Part shown: in pieces, positions 7,739 through 15,200 of the stretch | Layout: every line of letters begins with the position of its first letter | Numbering within the stretch: position 1 is the stretch's first letter | From: Bacteroides sp. | Lineage (GTDB): Bacteria; Bacteroidota; Bacteroidia; Bacteroidales; Bacteroidaceae | Direction: 5' to 3' | Assembly: GCA_030151845.1 (NCBI GenBank) | Contig: JASLCM010000134.1 | Span: 1-16,785, forward strand | Length of the DNA stretch: 16,785 nt | Notes under the pieces: model-generated | What the model was told of the DNA's origin: nothing | The model's input: only the letters and a program-made list of their open reading frames with translations | Database searches by the model: none | Program-made: the position numbers and the translations under genes

Positions 7739-8437
7739 ATGAGATTCTTTATGAAAAAATATTTTTTGACCCTAACCTCTTTCTTACTATTGATCTTTCC
7801 AACTATCTCCTATGGGCAAGAAGAGCAACAAACACTTGCTCGTCTCTCTGAAGCCTTACAAAAGAAAGAGTGGACAAGCGCAGAGAAGCTTTTTAAACAA
7901 GCTATGAATGAGAACATATATGACGCAGAAAATTTCTTCTGGATTCAAGTAGATAAAGGCTGTCAAGTAGCACCGCTCATGTTAGAAGAACTTAGTAAAT
8001 ATCATCTCAAAAACAGCAATACTGAAAAGGCTTATATCTTCTCTAGAGAAAGAGTTAAACATATGCCTAATGATGTTAACCTCTTAACCAAAACAGCAGA
8101 GCTAGCTGCATCTTTAGGCTATCTAGAGGAAGCTTGGAAGCTTTATGAACAGGTCCTTCGACTCGAACCTCAAAATTTCTCAGCAAACATATATATTGGA
8201 AACCTACTACTCTTACGAGGAGAGCATGCAAGAGAAGAGATCACAAGACATTATCAGTTGATTGATACACCAACGCGAATGCAGTATGCTAATTACAGGA
8301 ATAAACTGGAACAAGTTTATTCTAACTATCATTTAAAAGCGAAGAATCACCTTAAAAAGGTAAAAGAGTCCTTTAAGTCTGTTGAAATTACGAAGTCATT
8401 AAAAAGCATTGAGCTTTTCGAAAAAGAAATTTTTTAA
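7739..8437 (+). CDS. Exported TPR-like repeat protein of unknown function
   Basis: A 232-residue protein with an N-terminal signal peptide (MKKYFLTLTSFLLLIFPTISYG), so likely periplasmic. The signal begins neatly at the second Met (base 7751), which may be the true start; the first ATG at 7739 adds only MRFF. The mature part is helical. Two regions look like tetratricopeptide repeats: about 32-60 (ARLSEALQKKEWTSAEKLFKQAM) and 114-160 (LLTKTAELAASLGYLEEAW, then LEPQNFSANIYIGNLLLLRG). The last 50 residues are Lys/Glu-rich and probably helical. TPR modules usually mediate protein contacts; no partner can be named. The gene is monocistronic on its strand, divergent from pyrH, and overlaps the end of birA by four bases (TTAA supplies both stop codons). 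Confidence 0.75.
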   Translation: MRFFMKKYFLTLTSFLLLIFPTISYGQEEQQTLARLSEALQKKEWTSAEKLFKQAMNENIYDAENFFWIQVDKGCQVAPLMLEELSKYHLKNSNTEKAYIFSRERVKHMPNDVNLLTKTAELAASLGYLEEAWKLYEQVLRLEPQNFSANIYIGNLLLLRGEHAREEITRHYQLIDTPTRMQYANYRNKLEQVYSNYHLKAKNHLKKVKESFKSVEITKSLKSIELFEKEIF

Positions 8438-9162
8438 ATCAAGTAACGAACCTCCTTGAAGTAGTATCCCCTATTATTACCCTCAGTATCTTGTAGCCAG
8501 ATTTTGCCATCGAGATGAACATCCATAATTTGAGCTTCGAAAGGACCATTAGAGTCCTCGAATAAATGAAATCCCTCTCGCCTATAAAGATGCTGTTTGT
8601 ATTGCAATAGTATGCTGTTACGTGACTCCACTGTATTGATTTGCTGATATAACTCCTTGAATTTATTTAAAATAGAAGACAAGATTGACAATATAGAGTA
8701 CTCCTTACCAGTTATGACGGATAAGGATATAGGGTTAGGAAGAGAACTGGAAAATCTCTTTTGATTAATATTTAGTCCAACACCTACGACGCTATTCTGT
8801 ATAGACTCTCCTAAAAGATTGTTTTCAATTAAAATTCCAGCAATCTTTAAGTCATTCCAATAGATATCATTTGGCCACTTTATAGAGAAGCCTCTACCTT
8901 CCAACTCTAACGTCTCAACAACGGCCAAAGAGATTAGTTGCGAGAGAAGAAATTGTTCTTTGGCTTGCACTTCCCTAGGATAGACTAAAGTACTAAATAG
9001 AAGGTTTTTACCTCGCTCTGCTTCCCAGCCATTGCCCCGTTGCCCTCTTCCACCGGTTTGAAAGTTTGCTACTACTGTTGTAAATTCCAAAAAGTTAGTA
9101 GAGCAAGCAATCGCTCTTTTTAAATAGTTGTTAGTAGAATCTATCTCCTTTAAATGTATCAT
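8434..9162 (-). CDS. birA: Biotin--[acetyl-CoA-carboxylase] ligase (short, catalytic-only BirA)
   Basis: Makes biotinyl-AMP and attaches biotin to the lysine of biotin-carrier domains of carboxylases. The start is taken at ATG 9162 (MIHLKEIDSTNNYLKRA, 242 aa), which fits the family N-terminus. ATG 9171 is also possible, lying one base after the yraN stop. The open frame up to 9204 would overlap yraN by 32 bases with a non-family leader. Motifs, numbered from the 9162 start, are STNNYLK, the biotin/AMP loop GRGQRGNGW (38-46), KWPNDI (95-100), KIAGILIE (106-113) and GVGLNIN (127-133). There is no N-terminal winged helix, so it should be an enzyme only and not the repressor type. The C-terminal domain is present to the end. 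It is cotranscribed with yraN. Confidence 0.93.
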   Translation of the reverse strand: MIHLKEIDSTNNYLKRAIACSTNFLEFTTVVANFQTGGRGQRGNGWEAERGKNLLFSTLVYPREVQAKEQFLLSQLISLAVVETLELEGRGFSIKWPNDIYWNDLKIAGILIENNLLGESIQNSVVGVGLNINQKRFSSSLPNPISLSVITGKEYSILSILSSILNKFKELYQQINTVESRNSILLQYKQHLYRREGFHLFEDSNGPFEAQIMDVHLDGKIWLQDTEGNNRGYYFKEVRYLI

Positions 9163-9172
9163 CTTTAACATC

Positions 9173-9544
9173 TTAAAAAGACAAAAGGAACGGATCAAAG
9201 GCATCTATAATATGCTCGTAACTGCTCTTTACTTCATTGCCATAGACACAAATAATATCAAACCGCCAAGTATTTAACAGTTCATTCTCTATGATATACT
9301 GATTAGCAGCCTGGATAAGGTTTCTCACTTTTTTAGGACCAACAGCCACTAAAGGCTCTCCATATTCAAGACTACTTCTTGTTTTTACCTCAACGAAAAC
9401 AAGTGTCTGCTTATCGAAAGCTACTATATCTAGTTCATAGTGATGAAATCGCCAATTTCGATCGCGTATAAAATATCCTAACTCTTCTAATACGCCTACG
9501 GCTCGTTCTTCACCCCAAACCCCAAGTTTATTGTGCTCTGCCAT
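9173..9544 (-). CDS. yraN: YraN family (UPF0102) endonuclease-fold protein
   Basis: A 123-residue protein of the YraN/UPF0102 family, a compact restriction-endonuclease-like (PD-(D/E)XK) fold whose physiological role is not settled. Family residues are visible: an N-terminal GVWGEERAVGVLEELGY (8-24), RNWRF, E37-x-D39 in HYELDIVA, the VFVEVKTRSS segment with E52-x-K54, and YGEPLVAVGPKKVRNLIQAANQYI (61-84). E37, D39, E52 and K54 would form the putative metal-binding nuclease site, so the active site appears intact. It starts at ATG 9542-9544 on the minus strand, is first in yraN-birA, and is divergent from the small gene at 9614. Family assignment is firm; nuclease activity is an inference from the fold. 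Confidence 0.93.
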   Translation of the reverse strand: MAEHNKLGVWGEERAVGVLEELGYFIRDRNWRFHHYELDIVAFDKQTLVFVEVKTRSSLEYGEPLVAVGPKKVRNLIQAANQYIIENELLNTWRFDIICVYGNEVKSSYEHIIDAFDPFLLSF

Positions 9545-9554
9545 CCCTTTTCGA

Positions 9555-9586
9555 CAAAAATACGTTTTTTATTCTTTGAATTTCAA
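9555..9586 (-). promoter_or_regulatory. Candidate promoter for yraN-birA
   Basis: On the minus strand TATTTTTG (plus-strand CAAAAATA, 9555-9562) fits the TAnnTTTG -7 box. A TTG (plus CAA, 9584-9586) sits 21 bp upstream as a partial -33 box. The -7 box ends 10 bp before the yraN ATG, giving a very short leader. It interleaves with the opposite promoter at 9575-9604. Confidence 0.5.
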
Positions 9587-9604
9587 TAACTAAAAGTATT
9601 TTTG
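9575..9604 (+). promoter_or_regulatory. Candidate promoter for the small RHH-like gene and tadA
   Basis: TTTG at 9575-9578 and TATTTTTG at 9597-9604 match the -33 and -7 boxes of the Bacteroidetes primary sigma factor with an 18-bp spacer. The -7 box ends 9 bp before the ATG at 9614, so the leader would be only a few bases, or translation may begin at an internal Met. Confidence 0.55.
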
Positions 9605-9613
9605 TAATAAGAT

Positions 9614-9847
9614 ATGAGCAAACAAGAAAAACAAAGAAAGAATGACAATAACTGCACAAACAAGCGGATGTGCAGATTAACTTGTATGCTCTCGGAAGAA
9701 GAACTTAAACTGGTAAATAGATACCTAAGTAAATATAAAATCACCAACCGTTCCAGATGGTTTAGAGAAACTATTCTTATGTCCATCCACCAACAACTAA
9801 GTGACAACTATCCTACGCTCTTCGATGAGCATGAGATGAGAAGGTAA
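9614..9847 (+). CDS. Small basic ribbon-helix-helix-like protein upstream of tadA
   Basis: A 77-residue basic protein. After a polar N-terminal tail (1-18) comes a possible short strand, CRLTCML (20-26). Two helices follow, SEEELKLVNRYLSKY (27-41) and TNRSRWFRETILMSIHQQL (44-62), joined by a short turn. This strand-helix-helix order, with TNRSRWFRE at the second helix, resembles ribbon-helix-helix DNA-binding proteins (MetJ/Arc or mobilisation type). I do not recognise a named family. The tail DNYPTLFDEHEMRR has no function I can give. The stop codon is 2 bp before tadA, so both should be cotranslated from one mRNA. A shadow reading frame covers the same bases on the minus strand and has no family features. 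An internal start at Met19 (base 9668) would still keep the whole putative fold. Confidence 0.7.
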   Translation: MSKQEKQRKNDNNCTNKRMCRLTCMLSEEELKLVNRYLSKYKITNRSRWFRETILMSIHQQLSDNYPTLFDEHEMRR

Positions 9848-9849
9848 TT

Positions 9850-10287
9850 ATGCTGCACGACGACACTTACTTTATGAAACAAGCCTTTGCAGAGGCTGAA
9901 AAAGCCTATCAAGCAGAGGAAATCCCTGTTGGAGCTATTATTGTGTGTGACAATCAAGTCATAGCACGAGCCCATAACCTAACAGAGCGATTGATTGATG
10001 TTACAGCTCATGCAGAAATGCAGGCTATAACCATTGCAGCAAACACATTAGGAGGAAAGTACCTCAAAGAATGTACAATGTATGTAACATTAGAACCTTG
10101 TATCATGTGTGCAGGAGCACTTGCATGGTCTCAAATTGGTCGAATAGTCTATGCTGCTTCAGATCATAAAAAAGGATTTACTACCTTAGACTCACCCATC
10201 TTACATCCCAAAACTAAAATTACTAAAGGAGTAATGGAAGAGCAAGCAAGCGAACTAATCAAAACATTTTTTCAAGAGAGGAGATAA
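9850..10287 (+). CDS. tadA: tRNA-specific adenosine deaminase TadA
   Basis: Zinc-dependent deaminase that converts A34 to inosine in the anticodon of tRNA-Arg(ACG). It has 145 residues, within the normal range. The cytidine-deaminase-fold catalytic signature is complete: TAHAEMQAI with zinc ligand H54 and proton-shuttling E56, and PCIMCAGAL with zinc ligands C84 and C87. EEIPVGAIIV (23-32) and AHNLTE (41-46) also match TadA. The C-terminal part (LHPKTKITKGVMEEQASELIKTFFQERR) ends in the helix expected for tRNA contact. It follows the small RHH-like gene by 2 bp and converges with the DUF4834-like gene with a 10-bp gap and no visible hairpin. Confidence 0.96.
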   Translation: MLHDDTYFMKQAFAEAEKAYQAEEIPVGAIIVCDNQVIARAHNLTERLIDVTAHAEMQAITIAANTLGGKYLKECTMYVTLEPCIMCAGALAWSQIGRIVYAASDHKKGFTTLDSPILHPKTKITKGVMEEQASELIKTFFQERR

Positions 10288-10297
10288 CCATAACATA

Positions 10298-10540
10298 TCA
10301 ATCTGAAATTTCCTCAAAATCCACATACTCCCCTTCATCTTTAGAGAACACTTTCTTTTTAGCCTCTACATCTCCCTTGTGTAAAGTGGTTTTTGTTCGA
10401 GGTCTTTTTCTTGATTCAGCATACCTACCCTTCGGCCTTCTAAAGCTAGACCATATTGTTCGAATTATACCTCCAAGAATAGAGAAACCCAACAATAAAG
10501 AGAAGATTATAACTATAAATAAAAAACCTAAAATACGCAT
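10298..10540 (-). CDS. DUF4834-like small membrane protein
   Basis: An 80-residue protein with one N-terminal hydrophobic helix (RILGFLFIVIIFSLLLGFSI and on, residues 2-26). A basic linker follows (RRPKGRYAESRKRPRTKTT), then an acidic C-terminal motif ending DEGEYVDFEEISD. This matches my memory of the Bacteroidetes DUF4834 family, whose role is unknown. The frame extends to a TTG at 10546, but ATG 10540 is the better start. It probably sits in the inner membrane with the charged tail in the cytoplasm (inferred from the positive-inside rule). It is the third gene of psd-pssA-DUF4834, 40 bp after pssA, so a link with phospholipid synthesis is suggested by position only. Confidence 0.8.
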   Translation of the reverse strand: MRILGFLFIVIIFSLLLGFSILGGIIRTIWSSFRRPKGRYAESRKRPRTKTTLHKGDVEAKKKVFSKDEGEYVDFEEISD

Positions 10541-10580
10541 AACCAATAGTTGTTTCTAATTAGAACTTAACCAAAAGGGA

Positions 10581-11291
10581 CTATCCTTTTTTACTATTTA
10601 CAAAAGAAAGTACGATATACCAAGTGATAACAGCAGCTATACCTGTAACCTTTAATAAGAATAGTAGTGGTATAGAAGTTAATAAAAAAACAAAAGTAGT
10701 TTTGTTATCTTTCCAAGATAGATTCTTAAACTTTAGGGAGAACATAGGAATCTCTGCAACTAATAGCCAAGAGAAAAAGAATATCAAGGCCATAATCCAA
10801 AGCGCATTCACCTCAGCCAATAGCAAGTTATGACTACCAGCAATAAGCGAAGCCCAAAAGAGAGCATTAGCTGGAGTAGGCAACCCTATAAAGGAACTGG
10901 ACTGTCGTTCGTCAATATTAAATTTAGCCAAACGTAAGGCAGAAAAAACAGCTATTAAGAAGGCGGTATAAGGAATTAAATCACGTAATGGATTTAAAAA
11001 AGCAGGAAGTATCAACGAGTCTTCACGCAAAAATGTAAAGATAAGTAAAGCTGGAGCTACCCCAAAGCTAATATCATCAGCAAGAGAATCTAACTCTTTT
11101 CCTATTGCAGATGGAGCATTTAGTAACCGCGCTAACATACCATCAAAGAAGTCAAAAATTGCACTCAAAATAATAAAACCAAGGGCATACTCATATTTTG
11201 CCTCAAAAGCCATTACACAAGCGATACAACCTGAGAATAAGTTTAAACAGGTTACTGTATTGGGGATATGTCGGGTTAAAGCATTAGCCAT
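10581..11291 (-). CDS. pssA: CDP-diacylglycerol--serine O-phosphatidyltransferase
   Basis: Integral membrane enzyme that makes phosphatidylserine from CDP-diacylglycerol and serine, the precursor for phosphatidylethanolamine. The CDP-alcohol phosphotransferase signature D-x2-D-G-x2-A-R-x8-G-x3-D-x3-D is complete, at D47, D50, G51, A54, R55, G64, D68 and D72. Around it are about six to eight hydrophobic segments through residue 230. NTVTCLNLFSGC near the N-terminus is typical of the PssA type II (Bacillus-like) family and not of the soluble E. coli type. It has 236 residues and starts at ATG 11291, 6 bp after psd. This tight coupling places substrate-making PssA directly with Psd, which uses its product. 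Confidence 0.95.
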   Translation of the reverse strand: MANALTRHIPNTVTCLNLFSGCIACVMAFEAKYEYALGFIILSAIFDFFDGMLARLLNAPSAIGKELDSLADDISFGVAPALLIFTFLREDSLILPAFLNPLRDLIPYTAFLIAVFSALRLAKFNIDERQSSSFIGLPTPANALFWASLIAGSHNLLLAEVNALWIMALIFFFSWLLVAEIPMFSLKFKNLSWKDNKTTFVFLLTSIPLLFLLKVTGIAAVITWYIVLSFVNSKKG

Positions 11292-11297
11292 TCTTTT

Positions 11298-11984
11298 TTA
11301 TTTTAATTTAGCTATGACTGTTTGATTACCTGTTGTTAATTCATCCATTTTGACACAAATTTCTGTACCTAAAGGAAGATAAACATCAACGCGTGAGCCA
11401 AACTTAATAAAGCCCATATGCTCATCAATATAGCAATTCTCTCCCTCCTTAGCATAGGTTACTATTCGTCTAGCCATAGCACCAGCTATTTGACGAGCCA
11501 TAACCTCAACTCCCTCAGGTGTCTCTATAACAACCATTGATCTTTCATTCTCTGTACTAGCCTTAGGCAACCACGCTTTCATAAAACGACCATTCTCATG
11601 TCCAACCTTCTTAACTTTTCCATCCACAGGATACCAGTTTGCATGAACGTTTAAAACACTCATAAAGATTGAAACCATAATTCTACGATCATGAAAATAC
11701 TCGGTCTCCTCAACTTCTTCAATTACTACTATTTTACCATCGGCGGGAGCAACAACAACCTTTTCAGTTGGTTTACCAAAGAGTCGAATCGGACATCTAA
11801 AAAAGTTTACCATAAGAAGATAAACAACCGTACTTATTGTAGCTACTACATAGAATGGTATTTTACTTGGAACCTTATAGAAAAGTAACAAGTTTACAGC
11901 AGCTAGTAAGATAAAACTTACAATCAAGATAGACGTTCCTTCGTGATGGATACGTATCTTCTTCATTTTTTTTAGTTTGTTCAT
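11298..11984 (-). CDS. psd: Phosphatidylserine decarboxylase proenzyme, short form
   Basis: Pyruvoyl enzyme that decarboxylates phosphatidylserine to phosphatidylethanolamine at the inner membrane. It has 228 residues with two hydrophobic segments (about 19-35 and 42-60). The core has APADGK (79-84, with D82), NVHANWYPVDG (112-122, H114), HENGRFMKAWLPKA (129-142) and ENERSMVVIETP (145-156). The self-cleavage site is in GFIKFGSRVD, between G196 and S197; S197 would become the pyruvoyl group. The motif is FGSR and not the LGST of the E. coli type, as expected for the shorter family. D82, H114 and S197 would form the processing triad, by analogy. The start at ATG 11984 (MNKLKKMKKIRIHHEGTSIL) is preferred; ATG 11966 is an alternative. 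It is first in psd-pssA-DUF4834. Confidence 0.95.
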   Translation of the reverse strand: MNKLKKMKKIRIHHEGTSILIVSFILLAAVNLLLFYKVPSKIPFYVVATISTVVYLLMVNFFRCPIRLFGKPTEKVVVAPADGKIVVIEEVEETEYFHDRRIMVSIFMSVLNVHANWYPVDGKVKKVGHENGRFMKAWLPKASTENERSMVVIETPEGVEVMARQIAGAMARRIVTYAKEGENCYIDEHMGFIKFGSRVDVYLPLGTEICVKMDELTTGNQTVIAKLK

Positions 11985-12010
11985 TTGTTGCCTAAATAAT
12001 AGAATCTGTA

Positions 12011-12041
12011 CAAAAGTAAACTTATTTTAAAATAAGCACAA
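12011..12041 (-). promoter_or_regulatory. Candidate promoter 1 for psd-pssA-DUF4834
   Basis: On the minus strand TACTTTTG (plus CAAAAGTA, 12011-12018) fits TAnnTTTG. A TTG at 12039-12041 lies 20 bp upstream as a -33 element. The -7 box ends 26 bp before the psd ATG. The same CAAAAGTA occurs again at 12042-12049, suggesting tandem start sites. Confidence 0.5.
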
Positions 12042-12070
12042 CAAAAGTAGGTATAAAAGCCCTTTGACAA
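12042..12070 (-). promoter_or_regulatory. Candidate promoter 2 for psd-pssA-DUF4834
   Basis: A second minus-strand TACTTTTG (plus CAAAAGTA, 12042-12049) has a TTG at 12068-12070, 18 bp upstream. Its -33 region overlaps the TTTG of the dnaE promoter on the other strand. It lies 57 bp before the psd ATG. Confidence 0.45.
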
Positions 12071-12093
12071 TAACTTTTTAGTACCTATTTTTG
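12063..12093 (+). promoter_or_regulatory. Candidate dnaE promoter, full -33/-7 match
   Basis: TTTG at 12063-12066 and TATTTTTG at 12086-12093 have a 19-bp spacer, matching the Bacteroidetes primary-sigma consensus at both boxes. This is the best promoter in the window. Transcription would start near 12097, giving an untranslated leader of about 110 bases before the ATG at 12208. A near match, TATCTTTC at 12143-12150, could be a second start. Confidence 0.65.
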
Positions 12094-12207
12094 TTAGCAA
12101 ATATTGACTTCATATATTAAAGGCAAATATAACCTTTTTTTATATCTTTCGCATAGCTATACAACTAGCTGTAAAGCTGTCAAATAAATACAAAAACGAC
12201 TCAATTC

Positions 12208-15200
12208 ATGCAAGATTTTATTCATTTACATGTCCACACTCAATACTCACTTCTAGATGGCCAGGCCAGCGTTAAAGCTTTAGTAGACAAAGCTATAGAA
12301 AACAAAATGAAAGGCATAGCTGTAACAGACCATGGGAGTATGTTTGGCATCAAGGAGTTCTTTAACTATGTTAAGAAAAAGAATGCCCCCATTCATGGAG
12401 AGATAAAAAAAACAAGAAAAAAAATAAAACAACTAAACACGATTGATTCTCTAACAAGTGAAGAGGAAAAAGAGTTAACTACAAACACATCACTTTTAAC
12501 CGATCTCAAGAAAAGACTTTTTAAACCCATCATTGGCTGTGAAATGTATGTGGCAAGAAGAGGTGATATGAATCAAAAAGAGGGTAGGCAGGATCAAAGT
12601 GGCTACCACCTAGTAGTTTTAGCCAAAAATAAAAAAGGATACCACAACCTTATTAAATTGGTTTCTAATGCATGGACAAAGGGCTTCTATATGAGGCCTA
12701 GAACAGATCGAAAAGAGTTAGAAAAATATAAAGAGGGCTTAATTATCAGTACGGCTTGTCTTGGGGGTGAGGTTCCCAAAAAAATAACACAGGGTCTTAT
12801 AGATGAAGCAGAGGAAGCTGTTTTATGGTATAAAAACACTTTTGGAGAGGATTTCTACCTGGAACTACAAAGGCATAAAGCAACAGTACAACACGCCAAT
12901 CACGAGGCTTATCCACTTCAAAGTAAAGTAAATGAATACCTCATTAAGTTCTCACAAAAGCACCATGTTAAGGTCATTTGCACCAATGATGTCCATTTTG
13001 TTAATGAAGAACATGCAGAAGCCCATGATCGACTAATTTGCTTAAGTACAGGAAGGGATCTAGCAGACCCAAATCGTATGCTCTATACAAAACAAGAGTG
13101 GATGAAAACCAAGGAGGAGATGAATGCTCTTTTCCAGGACATACCAGAAGCCTTGGAAAACACGATGGAAATTTTCAACAAAGTTGAGCACTACTCCATC
13201 GATCACTCTCCTATCATGCCTACATTCAACATACCTACTGATTTTGGAACAGAAGAGGGGTATAGAAAACAGTATAGTGAGGAGGATCTTTACAAAGAGT
13301 TTACACAAAACGAACTAGGAGAAACAGTTCTTTCACCAGAAGAAGGAGCATCAAAAATAGAAAAGCTTGGAGGATACGATAAACTATATCGTATAAAACT
13401 AGAAGCAGACTATCTTAAAAAACTCACCTATGATGGTGCTAAGAAATTTTATGGAGATCCCCTAAGTGAAGAAGTCTGTGAGCGATTGAACTTTGAGCTT
13501 CACATTATGAAAACAATGGGATTCCCTGGCTACTTCCTCATTGTACAAGATTTCATCAACGCTGCCGAAAATGAGTTAGGTGTATCTGTTGGACCTGGAC
13601 GTGGATCTGCTGCAGGATCAGCAGTAGCCTACTGTCTGGGAATTACAAAAATAGACCCGATTCAATTCGACCTGCTGTTCGAACGTTTTCTAAATCCAGA
13701 CCGTATTTCTCTTCCTGATATTGATGTGGATTTTGATGATGACGGACGGGGTGAAGTATTACGATGGGTTACAGAAAAGTATGGCGAAGATAAAGTTGCC
13801 CACATTATAACCTTTGGAACCATGGCAACTAAATCTGCTATAAAGGACGTTGCTAGAGTTCAGAAGCTACCACTACCAGAAGCAGAACGACTAACAAAGC
13901 TCATACCCGATAAAATACCAAATAAAAAAATAAACCTTAAAAATGCCATTGAGTATGTACCAGAATTAAGAGCTGCAGAAGCCTCTCCAGACCCCTTAGT
14001 TCGAGAGACCCTAAAATATGCAAAAATGCTTGAAGGGAACGTACGAAATACAGGTGTACACGCCTGTGGAACCATCATCTGCAGAGACGACATAACAGAC
14101 TGGGTACCAGTAAGTACAGCGGATGATAAAGAAACTGGAGAAAAAGTTCTTGTAACTCAATATGAGGGCTCTGTTATTGAAGACACAGGATTAATAAAAA
14201 TGGACTTCCTAGGATTAAAAACTTTATCTATAATCAAGGAAGCTGTTGCCAATGTAAAGTTATCCAAAGGTATATCTCTCGATATTGAAAAAATATCATT
14301 TAAGGATCCAGAGACCTATAAATTATATAGTGAAGGACGGACTATTGGAACTTTCCAGTTTGAGTCCGCAGGAATGCAAAAATACCTTAAGGAGTTAAAA
14401 CCCTCAACTTTTGAAGACCTTATTGCGATGAATGCCCTCTATAGGCCAGGTCCTATGGATTACATTCCAGACTTCATTGATCGTAAGCATGGTAGAAAAC
14501 CAATAGAGTATGATATTCCTATCATGGAAAAATACCTTAAGGATACCTACGGAATTACAGTATATCAAGAGCAGGTCATGTTACTTTCACGTCTACTAGC
14601 TAACTTTACCAGAGGCGAATCCGATGCTTTACGTAAGGCTATGGGAAAGAAGTTAAAAGATCAACTCGATGTCCTTAAACCAAAGTTCTTAGAGGGAGGA
14701 AAAAGCAATGGACATGATAAAAAAGTATTAGAGAAAATATGGGCAGATTGGGAAAAATTTGCCTCTTATGCCTTTAATAAGTCGCATGCCACATGTTACT
14801 CCTGGCTGGCCTATCAAACAGCCTATTTAAAAGCTAACTATCCTTCTGAATACATGGCCGCTGTAATGAGCCGAAACATCTCTAACATTACAGAGATAAC
14901 AAAGCTTATGGACGAGTGTAAATCAATGGGGATTAATGTTCTTGGGCCAGATATTAACGAAAGTAACTTAAAATTCACAGTTAATCCTGAAGGTGATATT
15001 CGCTTTGGGCTAGGTGCCATTAAAGGTGTTGGTGAAAATGCCGTGCTTTGCATCATGAAAGAACGAGATACAAACGGTCCGTATACAGATATTTTTAATT
15101 TCGTGGAACGTGTTAATTTAAATAGCTGTAATAAGAAGAATATGGAAAATCTAGCTTTAGCTGGAGGATTTGATTCTTTCAAAGAGATCAGTAGAGAACA

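Noticed and set aside
8402..8424. Hairpin AAAAGC/GCTTTT and palindrome TTTTCGAAAA at the end of the exported TPR-like gene
   Set aside because: It lies within coding sequence, is AT-rich and weak, and is not followed by a clear T run in the right place.
9583..9807. A 74-codon minus-strand frame opposite the small RHH-like gene
   Set aside because: It is hydrophobic and low-complexity, and it overlaps both the divergent promoter gap and a better-supported gene.
10554..10570. Palindrome TTCTAATTAGAA, and TAATTAGAACTTAA shared with the region after trxA (about 16368-16381)
   Set aside because: AT-rich 12- to 14-base matches are expected by chance in this composition, and the two places have no shared gene type.
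12151..12178. Three AGCT copies in the dnaE leader (12155, 12167, 12175)
   Set aside because: They are short, unevenly spaced and form no stable long stem. Evidence is too thin for a riboswitch or operator.
14838..15182. A 114-codon open frame antisense to dnaE
   Set aside because: It overlaps conserved DnaE coding sequence and shows no family features or start signals. It is a by-product of the codon pattern.
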